This document shows, in pieces, positions 16,285 through 25,075 of a DNA stretch of 43,488 bases. The position numbers were made by a program, and so were the translations under genes. Source of the stretch: CADCVW01 sp035644935 (GTDB taxonomy: Bacteria; Pseudomonadota; Alphaproteobacteria; Sphingomonadales; Sphingomonadaceae); assembly GCA_035644935.1 (NCBI GenBank), contig DASQNO010000078.1, positions 1 through 43,488 on the forward strand. The letters are read 5' to 3'. Under the pieces are notes generated by a model. It was not told where the DNA came from. It was given only the letters and a program-made list of their open reading frames with translations, and ran no database searches. How positions within the stretch are numbered: position 1 is the stretch's first letter; each line of letters begins with the position of its first letter.

Positions 16285-18237
16285 TTACGGATGCTTGCCC
16301 CTGCCATCAGCGGACCAGAGCTCACGAAGCTTGTGGGCAGCAAGCTTCGGACGTCGGTCTCGCGTGAACACCCCTTTGTGGTTGAGCGCTCCGACGCGGG
16401 TGATCGCCTGCTGAGTTCGGAAATCCGCGAATGCCCAAGGGTGCGTTCCGATAACGTACGGGTACTTTTCAAGCGTGCGGATATAGATCTCGATCATTTC
16501 CGCCTGATACTCCTCGCTGAACATCTCCGCCGGCTGCGCGTGCATACCGGCTACGGCGTCAGCCCCAAATTCGGTGAAGAACACCGGCTTGCCATGTCTC
16601 GCGCGAAGCCGCTCGACCTCCTTCGCTACGTTCTCCGCCGCTAATTCCAGTTGCCCTGGCTGGCCGTACCAGCTCGCGTAGACATTGGTGCAAATGATGT
16701 CGCCGAGGCCGACCCACTCATCAGGGCCGCCCCACGCGCTCACGAGCACCACGGGGCGCGTGGAGTCAGCCCGGCGCGTGTATTCGAACACGGATTTGAA
16801 GAAGCTGGTCCCTGCCTCGACTGCTCCCTTGGGCGCTTGGTTCGAGGTCTGAAATGGAACGAGCAACGGCTCGTTGGCAACCGACCACATGATCACGCTT
16901 GGGTGGTTCTTGTCGCGGTCGATCAACTCCTCAATTGAGGACAGCAGTTCTCTGCGCCTCGCCTCGATGACTCTTGGCGCGTCCATAAAGACCAAGCTCA
17001 CGGCTGGTGTCTCGTCGATGACGAGGAGTCCCTGCTCGTCTGCCAGCATCATGGCCTCCTCGGCGTAGGGGTAGTGCGAAGTACGAAAGCTGTTCGCGCC
17101 CAGCGACTTCATCAACTCGTTGTCGCGCACAGCCGCAGCAAGGTTCAGCCCCCGGCCGTGCAGCGCGAAATCCTCGTGCTTGCCGAAACCACGCAGAAAA
17201 ACTGGTTTGCCGTTGAGGAGGAGCTTGTCCCCGCGCACCTCGACCGTGCGGACACCGATCTTCAGATGGTACTCGTCGGTCGGCTGCTCATCTCCTAGAA
17301 CAACAGTTAGGCGGTAGAGATACGGATCCTCTGGTCCCCAGGCGCGAACCGACGGAATGCGCAGCCGCGCGCGGCATTTCCCCTGCGCAATGTTCACGAC
17401 GGCGCTGATCGGGCGGTCCGCTCCATCGAGCGTGACCCGTCCGGCACCCGACCAGGCTGAGTTCGTGGTGAACTCGACGTCCACGACGCCTGTGCCGCGA
17501 TCGAGCGACGTGACGACCGTGACGTCGTGAACGTGGAGCGAGGGGGTGGAGAAAAGCAGCACCGGCCGGTGCAGGCCGCCGTAAGGAAAGAAGTCGTAGG
17601 TCGTCTGCGGGAAGTGCGGCGTGTGAATCTTCGCCGTGGCGGGGTCCGGGATCGCTGGAACGCGATCAAGCGTCAGCCTGTTCTCAACCAGCACCACAAG
17701 GCGGTTCGGGCCGTCCGTGCGGACGGTGTCGGTGACATCGAAGACGAACGGTAGGTGCCCGCCAAGGTGCTCGCCGAGCAAGCGGCCATTGAGCCACGCT
17801 TTTGCACGATAGCTCGCCGCTCCGAAACGGAGATACTGCCGCCGGCCCGCGGCCTCGGGCCGGATAGCGATCTCAGTTTCGTACCAGGCGGTTCCGAAAT
17901 AATTGCGAGCATCGTCAAAGATCTCATTCCAGCTGCATGGGACCGGAATACGGCGCGGCGTCGGCAATCCGTTAATCCATCCGGTTGCCTCGCCACGGTC
18001 CTGTGGGTCCAGCTGGAATTTCCAGAGTCCAGACAAGTCCTCGGTAGAACGGGTGCTGCTCTCGTGCGGGTAGAGACGCGAAGGCCGGGTGGCAGATGCG
18101 CCGCGGGTTATTTGTTCCGCAGTCGCCATGCCGGGGGATGCCGTGGACGCGACGATCGAGGCTCCCAAGATGACCAAGCTTTGCCGCCTGTTGATCTTAC
18201 ACTGCAATGGCTGACCCTCAGGTGGCGCTTCGTTCAT
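16285..18237 (-). CDS. GH2 beta-glucuronidase, Tat-exported
   Basis: A 650-residue glycoside hydrolase of family GH2 that should release D-glucuronate from beta-glucuronides. Domain order is a leader with NRRQSLVILGASIVAS (Tat-like), the sugar-binding jelly roll (DLSGLWKFQLDP to about 240), the immunoglobulin-like domain, and the TIM barrel from about 360. The acid/base is E456 in WSVANEP and the nucleophile is E556 in FFTEFGADA. N619-x-K621 in LNHKGVFTRDRRPK matches the N-x-K pair that holds the glucuronate carboxylate in bacterial GUS enzymes, which supports glucuronidase rather than galactosidase. It is the last gene of the minus-strand half of the island. The twin-arginine leader suggests a periplasmic enzyme. 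Confidence 0.92.
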   Translation of the reverse strand: MNEAPPEGQPLQCKINRRQSLVILGASIVASTASPGMATAEQITRGASATRPSRLYPHESSTRSTEDLSGLWKFQLDPQDRGEATGWINGLPTPRRIPVPCSWNEIFDDARNYFGTAWYETEIAIRPEAAGRRQYLRFGAASYRAKAWLNGRLLGEHLGGHLPFVFDVTDTVRTDGPNRLVVLVENRLTLDRVPAIPDPATAKIHTPHFPQTTYDFFPYGGLHRPVLLFSTPSLHVHDVTVVTSLDRGTGVVDVEFTTNSAWSGAGRVTLDGADRPISAVVNIAQGKCRARLRIPSVRAWGPEDPYLYRLTVVLGDEQPTDEYHLKIGVRTVEVRGDKLLLNGKPVFLRGFGKHEDFALHGRGLNLAAAVRDNELMKSLGANSFRTSHYPYAEEAMMLADEQGLLVIDETPAVSLVFMDAPRVIEARRRELLSSIEELIDRDKNHPSVIMWSVANEPLLVPFQTSNQAPKGAVEAGTSFFKSVFEYTRRADSTRPVVLVSAWGGPDEWVGLGDIICTNVYASWYGQPGQLELAAENVAKEVERLRARHGKPVFFTEFGADAVAGMHAQPAEMFSEEYQAEMIEIYIRTLEKYPYVIGTHPWAFADFRTQQAITRVGALNHKGVFTRDRRPKLAAHKLRELWSADGRGKHP

Positions 18238-18411
18238 CGTCTTCCTAACTCTCGGTCAGCCCGCCCATCCCGAGGGTGCGGTGCGTTGATCTTTACCGGC
18301 CGGGACCGGGGTTCAGGACGTCATGATCGTGGCCGACCACGCGCCGAACCGACAGGCGGTTCAAGGTTCGATTAAACTTCTGATACGAGCCATTCTCAGG
18401 GAGGTCCTACT

Positions 18412-20043
18412 TCACCACCAGGTCACGTAGAGCGCGGTCAGGATTGCGACGACGCCGATGCTGGCAACGTTGAAGCTACTGGGGGTTGCGAAGCTTACGC
18501 CACGCGCCGTGATGAGGTTGCGCTCCGCCGCTTGCGGGCGAGCCAGCGAAACCACGACCGCAAGCACTAGCGTCGCCAGGAACACGACAAGCATGCGGTC
18601 GAGGAACGGCACCTCGGGCAGCAGCGCCTTGAACGCGATCGACAGTACGAACGAGCCGATTGCCGCGGCGAGCGCGCCAGCCTCGGTCGCACGCTTCCAG
18701 AAAAGGCCAGCTAAGAAGATGACTACGATTCCGGGCGTGAAGAAGCCGGTATACTCCTGGATATACTGGAACGCCTGATCCGAGTTGCCGAGCAGCGGAC
18801 GCGCTGTGATCATCGCCAGCACGATAGACACGGTCGCGGCGATGCGGCCGACGAGCACGAGCCGGCGCTCGTTCGCCGGATCGACACCTCCGGTGCCGAC
18901 GGGCAGCGGGCGATCGGTTGCGCCATCGCCATCTTCGATCCGCGTCGGGCGGTTGCTGTGCTTGGCGTAGAGGTCTAGCGTGAAGATCGTCGCGATCGAA
19001 TTGATCTTCGATGCCGTCGAGGCGACAATGGCGGCGATCAGCGCGGCGAAGACGAGCCCCAGGATGCCAGGCGGCAGCAGGCGCATCATCGTCGGATAGG
19101 CCTGGTCGGCTTTCGACAGCTCAGGCGCGAGCATCACGGCCGCGATACCGGGCAGAACGACGATGACGGGCATGAGAAGCTTTATATAGGCGGCGAAGAC
19201 CACGCCCTTCTGCGCCTCCGCGAGGCTCTTGGCGGCCAGCGCGCGCTGGATGATGTACTGGTTGAACCCCCAATAGCTGAGGTTGGCGATCCACATGCCG
19301 CCGACCAGCACGGAGATGCCGGGCAGGTCCTTGTAGAAGGGGCTGTCGGGTGACAGGATCATGTCGAAATGATCGGGCGCCCGCTCCGTGAGCGTCGCGA
19401 AGCCGCCAAGGATACCGCGCTCGCCACCGATTTCGGCAAGCGTGAGGCCCGAGACGAGGAGGCCGCCGAGCACCAGGAGTGTCACTTGCACGATGTCGGT
19501 CAGCGCGACCGCCTTCAGGCCGCCCTTGATCTGGTAAAGGAGCGCAAAGGCGCCGAGCGCGTAAAGCGCGACATCCTGGTCGATGCCGGCGACCTGCGTG
19601 ACCGCGATCGAGCCGAGCCAGATGATGGAGGTGAGGTTCACAAATATGTAGAGCCCGATCCAGAACACCGCCATCAGTGTACGGATCGAGGGGCCGTACC
19701 GCTGCTCCAAGAACTGCGGCATCGTGGTAATATTGTTCGCTAGGAAGATCGGCAGAAAATACTTGCCGACGATCAGGAGGGTCAGCGCCGCCATCCACTC
19801 ATAGGAAGCGATCGCAAGCCCGATTGCGTACCCCGAGCCCGACATTCCGACGATCTGCTCGGCCGAAATATTGGCCGCAATCAACGAGGCGCCGATCGCC
19901 CACCAGGGCAGCGACTTCGAGGCGAGGAAGTAGTCGGAACTGTCCCGCACCCCGTCCTTCTTCCGGGACACCCACTGTGCCAGCGCGAAGATGCCGATCG
20001 CGTAAAGGACGATAACGACGATATCGATGGTAGCGAGCTGCAC
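18412..20043 (-). CDS. SSS-family sodium:solute symporter
   Basis: A 543-residue inner-membrane transporter of the solute:sodium symporter family (SGLT/PutP type), with about 13-14 hydrophobic helices. Typical segments are DYFLASKSLPWWAIGASLIA and NISAEQIVGMSGSGYAIGLA (second and first-repeat helices), YEWMAALTLLIVGKYFLP, and YWGFNQYIIQRALAAKS. The subgroup with W-G-x-N-Q-Y-I-x-Q-R usually carries sugars or polyols. It sits 25 bases after GH3 and 174 before GH2 and so should take up a product of these hydrolases, such as glucose or a glucuronoside. The TRAP system elsewhere in the island is the likelier glucuronate carrier. Confidence 0.9.
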   Translation of the reverse strand: MQLATIDIVVIVLYAIGIFALAQWVSRKKDGVRDSSDYFLASKSLPWWAIGASLIAANISAEQIVGMSGSGYAIGLAIASYEWMAALTLLIVGKYFLPIFLANNITTMPQFLEQRYGPSIRTLMAVFWIGLYIFVNLTSIIWLGSIAVTQVAGIDQDVALYALGAFALLYQIKGGLKAVALTDIVQVTLLVLGGLLVSGLTLAEIGGERGILGGFATLTERAPDHFDMILSPDSPFYKDLPGISVLVGGMWIANLSYWGFNQYIIQRALAAKSLAEAQKGVVFAAYIKLLMPVIVVLPGIAAVMLAPELSKADQAYPTMMRLLPPGILGLVFAALIAAIVASTASKINSIATIFTLDLYAKHSNRPTRIEDGDGATDRPLPVGTGGVDPANERRLVLVGRIAATVSIVLAMITARPLLGNSDQAFQYIQEYTGFFTPGIVVIFLAGLFWKRATEAGALAAAIGSFVLSIAFKALLPEVPFLDRMLVVFLATLVLAVVVSLARPQAAERNLITARGVSFATPSSFNVASIGVVAILTALYVTWW

Positions 20044-20068
20044 GGTGTTAGTCCCTTTTTGCGGGCGA

Positions 20069-22300
20069 TCAGGGCTTCAAAGTCGCAGCTTGGACCTTCG
20101 TCACCCCGCTCAGCGCGGCGTCGCCAGCATGGCGGCCGACCTCAACCCGGAGTTCTCCAGCCGGGACATTCCAGCTGTTGGTTGCCATGTCGAAACGGCC
20201 GAGGAGCCTGGGATCAGCAGTGATCTCAAGCGTTCTTGCCTCGCCTGGTCGGAGCTCCACGCGCTGCCAGCCGATCAGCCGGCGCGCGGCCCCGGGCATC
20301 GGAGGTCGGGCATAGACCTGCGCAACCTCTGTGCCCTTCCGGCCTCCGCTGTTCCGGACAGTGAAGCGCACCGTCGGCCTCTCACCACCGGTGAGACGAA
20401 GATCGTCGTAGGTGAAGCTGGTGTAGGTGAGCCCATGGCCGAACGGAAACAGGGGCTTGTGGTTTTGCTTCTCAAACCAGCGGTACCCGACATCGGCGCC
20501 CTCGCGGTAGCCAACGGGGAAGTCGGGCAGGTGATTTTCTTCCACGAGAGGCGCCCCGACCTGATGTGCGTAACCATCGAGCACTGGTCGTGGCAGTTGC
20601 TTCTCGGACGTTGGCCAGGTGATCGGAAGTCGTCCTGCCGGTTCGACCGAGCCGAACAGCACGCGCGCGATGGCCTGCCCGCCCCGACTGCCTGGATACC
20701 AGGCCTGAAGCACACCCTCGACCTCCTCGAGCCACGGCATGTGCACGGGACCGCCTGTCTGCAGGACCACCGTCGTCGGGGTTCCTGTTGCGGCGACTGC
20801 CGCAACGAGCGCATCCTGAGCACCCGGCAAGGCCAAGTCCGCTCCAACGTCAGCAGCCTCGGTTGCCCACTGCTCGACGAAAACCAGAACGGCATCCGCC
20901 CGGCGCGCGAGAGCTGCGGCGCGCCTCGGGTCGGATCCGTCGTCGAACAAAACCTCAGCGCGGGGTGCCTCGCCTCTGATCGCCTCCAAGGGCGAGGACT
21001 TGTGGTAGAGTTTGCGGGTCCAGCCGGTGCTCAGGCCGCCATAAGGTGGCGGTTCGCGATGGGCGGGGCCATCTGGTGCGATAACCTCCGATGATCCGCC
21101 GCCAACGAGCACGCCCTTGTCCGCGTGCGGGCCGATCACCGCGATCCGCTTCAACCCGCGTGCGAGCGGGAGGGCACCGCGCTCGTTCTTCAGCAGCACG
21201 AAGCTCTTCTCAGCTGCCGCCTGCGTAACTTTGCCATGCGCGTCGTAGTCGATAGTTCCGCCAGGCTCGGCAGGGGCATCGACGACGCCTTTGGCGAACA
21301 TGGTGCGCAGAATGCGAACGTTCATGTCACGCAGCCGTGTTTTCGGCACTTGCCCCGTAGCGACCGCCTGCTTCAATGCAGCGCCGAAAAAAACATCGAA
21401 GTCGAGCTGTTCGCCGGATTGCTGGTCAAGGCCGTTAAGCGCAGCTCTGGCTGTCGAGTGGACCGCGCCCCAATCGGACATGACCCAGCCCTTCCAGCCC
21501 CAATCCTGCTTCAGGGTGCGATTGAGCAGGTAGTCGTTCTCGCAGGCGTACTCGCCGTTCACCTTGTTGTAGGCGCACATCACCGAGCCCGGATCGCTCC
21601 GCTCGATCGCGATCTGGAAGGCAAGCAGGTCGGACTCGCGAAGCGCTCCCCAGCCAATCCGGGCGTCGAGCACTTTGCGACCCGTCTCCTGCGCGTTAAG
21701 CGCGAAGTGCTTGATCGTCGATATGATCTTCTGATCCTGCGTGCCGCGGATCGCCTCGCCGGCGATGACGCCAGCGAGCAGCGGATCCTCACCAGGGTAT
21801 TCGAAGTTGCGTCCGTTTCGCGGCTCGCGCACGAGATTGACCGCGCCCGCCAGGAGCACGTTAAAACCTTTTGCGCGCGCTTCCCTTCCGATAACCGCGC
21901 CGCCTTCATAGGCCGTCGCGGGATCCCAGGTCGCTGCGATTGCGAGCGCGCCCGGGAAGGCAGTCGCGACATCGCCTTCGCGCATCCCGTCCTGGTTCGT
22001 GACGCCGAGCCCGGCGTCCGTTTCGCGAAGCGCCGGTATGCCGAGGCGCGGCACGCCGGGTACGTAGCCCGCGCCCGGGATGAGATCGGCAGGCCAGGGC
22101 TTTGGCATCGCCTTCGGCATGCCGCCGTGAAGCATTGCGATCTGTTCGTCGAGCGTCATCGCTGCCACCGCGAGCCGCGCGCGCTCATCGGGAGATCGCG
22201 CAGGGTCAAGCCAAGGGCGCGCAGGCGTTTGCCCAGCAGCGCTGCTCGCCAGCAGCGCGACGGCGGTCGCTCCGAGCCAGATCCCGCGAACATGACGCAT
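20069..22300 (-). CDS. GH3 beta-glucosidase, secreted
   Basis: A 743-residue family GH3 enzyme, probably a beta-glucosidase (beta-xylosidase possible). A Sec leader (MRHVRGIWLGATAVALLASS) precedes the N-terminal barrel with GIPALRETDAGLGVTNQ, EPRNGRNFEYPGEDP, IKHFALNAQE (the KHF substrate motif) and the nucleophile D276 in GWVMSDWGAVH. The second alpha/beta domain starts around residue 365 (AEKSFVLLKNERGALPL) and includes GGGSSEV. A fibronectin-III-like domain closes the chain (about 640-720, GTEVAQVYARPP). It precedes the symporter by 25 bases on the same strand. Paired with a beta-glucuronidase, it would remove the glucose units of a mixed Glc/GlcA substrate. Confidence 0.93.
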   Translation of the reverse strand: MRHVRGIWLGATAVALLASSAAGQTPARPWLDPARSPDERARLAVAAMTLDEQIAMLHGGMPKAMPKPWPADLIPGAGYVPGVPRLGIPALRETDAGLGVTNQDGMREGDVATAFPGALAIAATWDPATAYEGGAVIGREARAKGFNVLLAGAVNLVREPRNGRNFEYPGEDPLLAGVIAGEAIRGTQDQKIISTIKHFALNAQETGRKVLDARIGWGALRESDLLAFQIAIERSDPGSVMCAYNKVNGEYACENDYLLNRTLKQDWGWKGWVMSDWGAVHSTARAALNGLDQQSGEQLDFDVFFGAALKQAVATGQVPKTRLRDMNVRILRTMFAKGVVDAPAEPGGTIDYDAHGKVTQAAAEKSFVLLKNERGALPLARGLKRIAVIGPHADKGVLVGGGSSEVIAPDGPAHREPPPYGGLSTGWTRKLYHKSSPLEAIRGEAPRAEVLFDDGSDPRRAAALARRADAVLVFVEQWATEAADVGADLALPGAQDALVAAVAATGTPTTVVLQTGGPVHMPWLEEVEGVLQAWYPGSRGGQAIARVLFGSVEPAGRLPITWPTSEKQLPRPVLDGYAHQVGAPLVEENHLPDFPVGYREGADVGYRWFEKQNHKPLFPFGHGLTYTSFTYDDLRLTGGERPTVRFTVRNSGGRKGTEVAQVYARPPMPGAARRLIGWQRVELRPGEARTLEITADPRLLGRFDMATNSWNVPAGELRVEVGRHAGDAALSGVTKVQAATLKP

Positions 22301-22565
22301 GATGAACTACTCCAAACTAGGCTGATCATTCGGGGGCTGATCGCCGGCTCGGCCCCCTTCCCTCGGCAACATGTACGCGCCCGGCCAACGCACACCTGAC
22401 TGTCTTCCACGGCCCCGCGGCTCAGCAGCGAGCGCATCGGAGCGTAGGGAGGCTCGTCCTGGGGACTGAAGCGAGCGCACCGGGGACTTGAACCAAGGCG
22501 GTGCCAGACTGACGGCGGCTCATTAAATAAGTAAATCGGGTTGGCACAGCCATCCGACTGCGTAT
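22301..22565. other. Gap between GH3 and receptor genes, nothing recognised
   Basis: The 265 bases upstream of the GH3 gene must hold a promoter if GH3 is not co-transcribed with the receptor, but I see no clear -35/-10 pair and no copy of the TTGGTC operator. No terminator hairpin with a T run is evident after the receptor gene either, so read-through from the receptor promoter is plausible. Confidence 0.4.
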
Positions 22566-24854
22566 TCAGAACCCAACAGAGGCTCTAATTCCGCCATAAC
22601 GCCGGAAATTGCGCGGTATTACTGATGTTGTCGCCGCCTGATTCCCGAACCCGCCACGCGAGTTCCCGAAGTTCGCAATATATTGCTCGTCGAAAAGGTT
22701 ATTCACGAACAGCACTACCTCGTACCGACGGTCGGGTTCACGAACACCGACATTTAGGTTGACGATGTGGTAGCCTGGCTGCGCCCCTTCCGGATCACCG
22801 TTGAAGGAGTAGTTTATAGCGCTTTGGTATGTCCATGCTGCTTGAAGAAGTCCCTTGAACGGCAGTGATCCCAAATCCGGTGAGTAATCGAACAACCCCA
22901 CTATCTTCCACTTCGGCGCCTGAGCCGGACGCGCGCCCGTCAGGCTTTGTCGTGACGGCTGCCCTGGTCCTGGCGAAACGCAGCCTTGAGCAGCTGTTTG
23001 TCCCGGAAAGCACTGTGCCACGGGAAAGTCCTGAAACTTCGCATCGAGGTATGCAACCGCGGCACTTATATTCAAATCGTCCCGGAGGCGGGCAGCCGCT
23101 TCGATCTCGACGCCGCGCGTTGCAGTTCTACCCACGTTCGTCAGACGGAAGTTGGAAGTGCCGTCTGGCAAAAGCTCGACCGTTTGCGCCTGAAGATCCT
23201 TATAAGTTGCATCGAAGTAGGTTATATTCAGCGTCAATCGCCTGTCGAGGAACTGAGTCCTAAGACCGAGCTCTACACTTTCCGAGGTCTCAGGTCTTAT
23301 CGCCCCTACCGCTGCCCGGACGGCGTTGAATCCCGTTGTCAGGTCGTAGGTCTGCCCCTTGTAGCCCGTCGCGAAGTTGATGAAGGCCATGATGTCCCGG
23401 TTGAACTCCTGGCGCAATCCTAGGCGGTAGGTAACAACGCTGTCTTCGGCATCACCGGAAAAGAAGGCATTGTTGTTCTGGATGTCACGAAAACTATAGT
23501 CTACCTTCTCGTTCTGGCCCCTCAGCCCGCCGATCGCCGTGGTGCCTTCGATGAACTCCCACTCCAGCTGCCCAAAGGCGGCAAGTTGCTTCGAGCTTGA
23601 AGTGGCGAACCAGTTGGCGAGTGCGAAAACGGGGCCGCGGAAGAAGGGCCGCTCGAACTGCACATCCGCATAGAAGGCGCCAAGCGTGTACCGGAAGGGC
23701 TGGTCCCCGGGAGAGAGAAGCCGGAACTCCTGCGTTGTCTGCTCTGAATTGAACGTGCCAACCTGGACGTTCCTGTAGGCCGCTATCGCTGTCTCATCTT
23801 GATCGAGGTTATCATCGAGCTCAAACTTGTCGTAGGAGCTGATGGATACCAGCGTGTGGTCGCCTAGCTCCAGCTCGGCTTTAAGTATAGCGCCGCCGCC
23901 TTTGTACTCCGTGCCCGTGCGCGTATCATACGATACTCGCCGATTTTTCGGGCCTACGGTGATATCGCTGGGCAGAAAGGCCGAGACGGGCAGAGTAGGG
24001 TCGCCACGAAGCCTGGCGTTCGGCGACAGACGAGTAAATGGGCGACCGAACGTCGTCTTTCCATCGATATAGTTGCCGATCAGATGTACCCGCAACGTGT
24101 CGGTTGGCTCCCAGAGAAGCTTGCCGCGAAGCGAAAGCACCTCGCGACCGTTCAACTCCTTTCCATTAGCGACGTTCAGAATGTTGCCGTCGAAACTGGT
24201 GTAGCTGCCTGAAACCCGGTAGCCTAGGTTCTCTCTGACAGGGCCGGCGATGCTAAAGTTAACGCCATACTCCTCGTCGGTCGTGCCGATGGCGTTGATC
24301 GTTCCGGTGAAGTCCTTGGTCGGTGCTTTCGTGACGATGTTGATGAGGCCCGCCGACGCCGACTTGCCGTAGAGAGTCGACTGCGGTCCCCGCAGCACTT
24401 CGATCCGCTCCACGTCGGGCAGATCGGTGAAGGCGCGGGCCTGAAATGCGAGCGGCGCATCGTCGACCTGGATCGCAACGCTTGGCTCGACGCCGATCGA
24501 GAAGGCGAAGGTGCCCACGCCACGCAGAGAGATGGCCGCATTCTGCGGATGCTCAGCCGGACGAATAACAAGCGAGGGCGCAACCCTCGTGAGGTCGGTG
24601 AACTCGCGAACCCCCGCAGCGGTCAATTGCTCAGACCCGAGCACCTGAACAGAGAGCGGCACGTCTTGGATGCTTTCGGCACGCTTCTGTGCGGTCACAA
24701 TAATCTCGCCGGCATCGGCGGCGGCTTCGACCTCGGGGGAATCCGACACCGATGTCGGCTGCGCTTGCGCCTGCGCTGCACCACTCCAGACGAGTGACGT
24801 CGCCACGGCTAGCACGCAACCGGACATAGAGGTGCTCAAAGCAAACTTTGTCAT
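22566..24854 (-). CDS. TonB-dependent outer-membrane receptor
   Basis: A 762-residue TonB-dependent receptor for uptake across the outer membrane. It has a Sec leader ending GAAQAQAQ, a TonB-box-like start (GEIIVTAQKRAESIQDVPLS), the plug domain with VERIEVLRGPQSTLYGKSAS (about 150-170) followed by GLINIVTK, and then a 22-strand type barrel ending in a terminal Phe (GIRASVGF), as outer-membrane proteins should. It resembles the large sphingomonad receptor group rather than SusC (no extra N-terminal domain, no SusD partner). The context points to glucuronide oligosaccharides or glycosides as cargo. A candidate GntR-type operator lies in its promoter, 70 bases upstream. Confidence 0.94.
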   Translation of the reverse strand: MTKFALSTSMSGCVLAVATSLVWSGAAQAQAQPTSVSDSPEVEAAADAGEIIVTAQKRAESIQDVPLSVQVLGSEQLTAAGVREFTDLTRVAPSLVIRPAEHPQNAAISLRGVGTFAFSIGVEPSVAIQVDDAPLAFQARAFTDLPDVERIEVLRGPQSTLYGKSASAGLINIVTKAPTKDFTGTINAIGTTDEEYGVNFSIAGPVRENLGYRVSGSYTSFDGNILNVANGKELNGREVLSLRGKLLWEPTDTLRVHLIGNYIDGKTTFGRPFTRLSPNARLRGDPTLPVSAFLPSDITVGPKNRRVSYDTRTGTEYKGGGAILKAELELGDHTLVSISSYDKFELDDNLDQDETAIAAYRNVQVGTFNSEQTTQEFRLLSPGDQPFRYTLGAFYADVQFERPFFRGPVFALANWFATSSSKQLAAFGQLEWEFIEGTTAIGGLRGQNEKVDYSFRDIQNNNAFFSGDAEDSVVTYRLGLRQEFNRDIMAFINFATGYKGQTYDLTTGFNAVRAAVGAIRPETSESVELGLRTQFLDRRLTLNITYFDATYKDLQAQTVELLPDGTSNFRLTNVGRTATRGVEIEAAARLRDDLNISAAVAYLDAKFQDFPVAQCFPGQTAAQGCVSPGPGQPSRQSLTGARPAQAPKWKIVGLFDYSPDLGSLPFKGLLQAAWTYQSAINYSFNGDPEGAQPGYHIVNLNVGVREPDRRYEVVLFVNNLFDEQYIANFGNSRGGFGNQAATTSVIPRNFRRYGGIRASVGF

Positions 24855-24915
24855 GTTCCTCCCCTTGTCGGTCAGTCTCTACGGCGTCGTGGCCGCATTC
24901 TGCCGATCTCATGGT

Positions 24916-24944
24916 AGCCTAACGATTGGTCATACCGATTGCAA
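24916..24944 (-). promoter_or_regulatory. Receptor promoter with GntR-type operator in the spacer
   Basis: On the minus strand, TTGCAA (24939-24944) and TAGGCT (24916-24921) are spaced by exactly 17 bases. The spacer holds an imperfect palindrome; on the plus strand it reads ATTGGTCATACCGAT (24925-24939). This shares ATTGGTCA-ACC with the perfect palindrome in front of the island's GntR gene, where the operator lies in the same place between -35 and -10. A repressor bound here would exclude RNA polymerase. Confidence 0.6.
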
Positions 24945-25075
24945 GCCATGCACATCGAATGCTGCCAGGCCACTTCATCCGTAAGTCGAGCCCGGACCTC
25001 AGTGCGACGGCCTGCTGCTTCGGAGACGGCCACCTTTTGCGGGGGGAGCTTTCCGAAAGATGGGTTCGGGTCGCC

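Noticed and set aside
20027..22399. Long plus-strand open frames opposite the GH3 gene.
   Set aside because: They are shadows caused by high G+C; the minus-strand GH3 is unambiguous.
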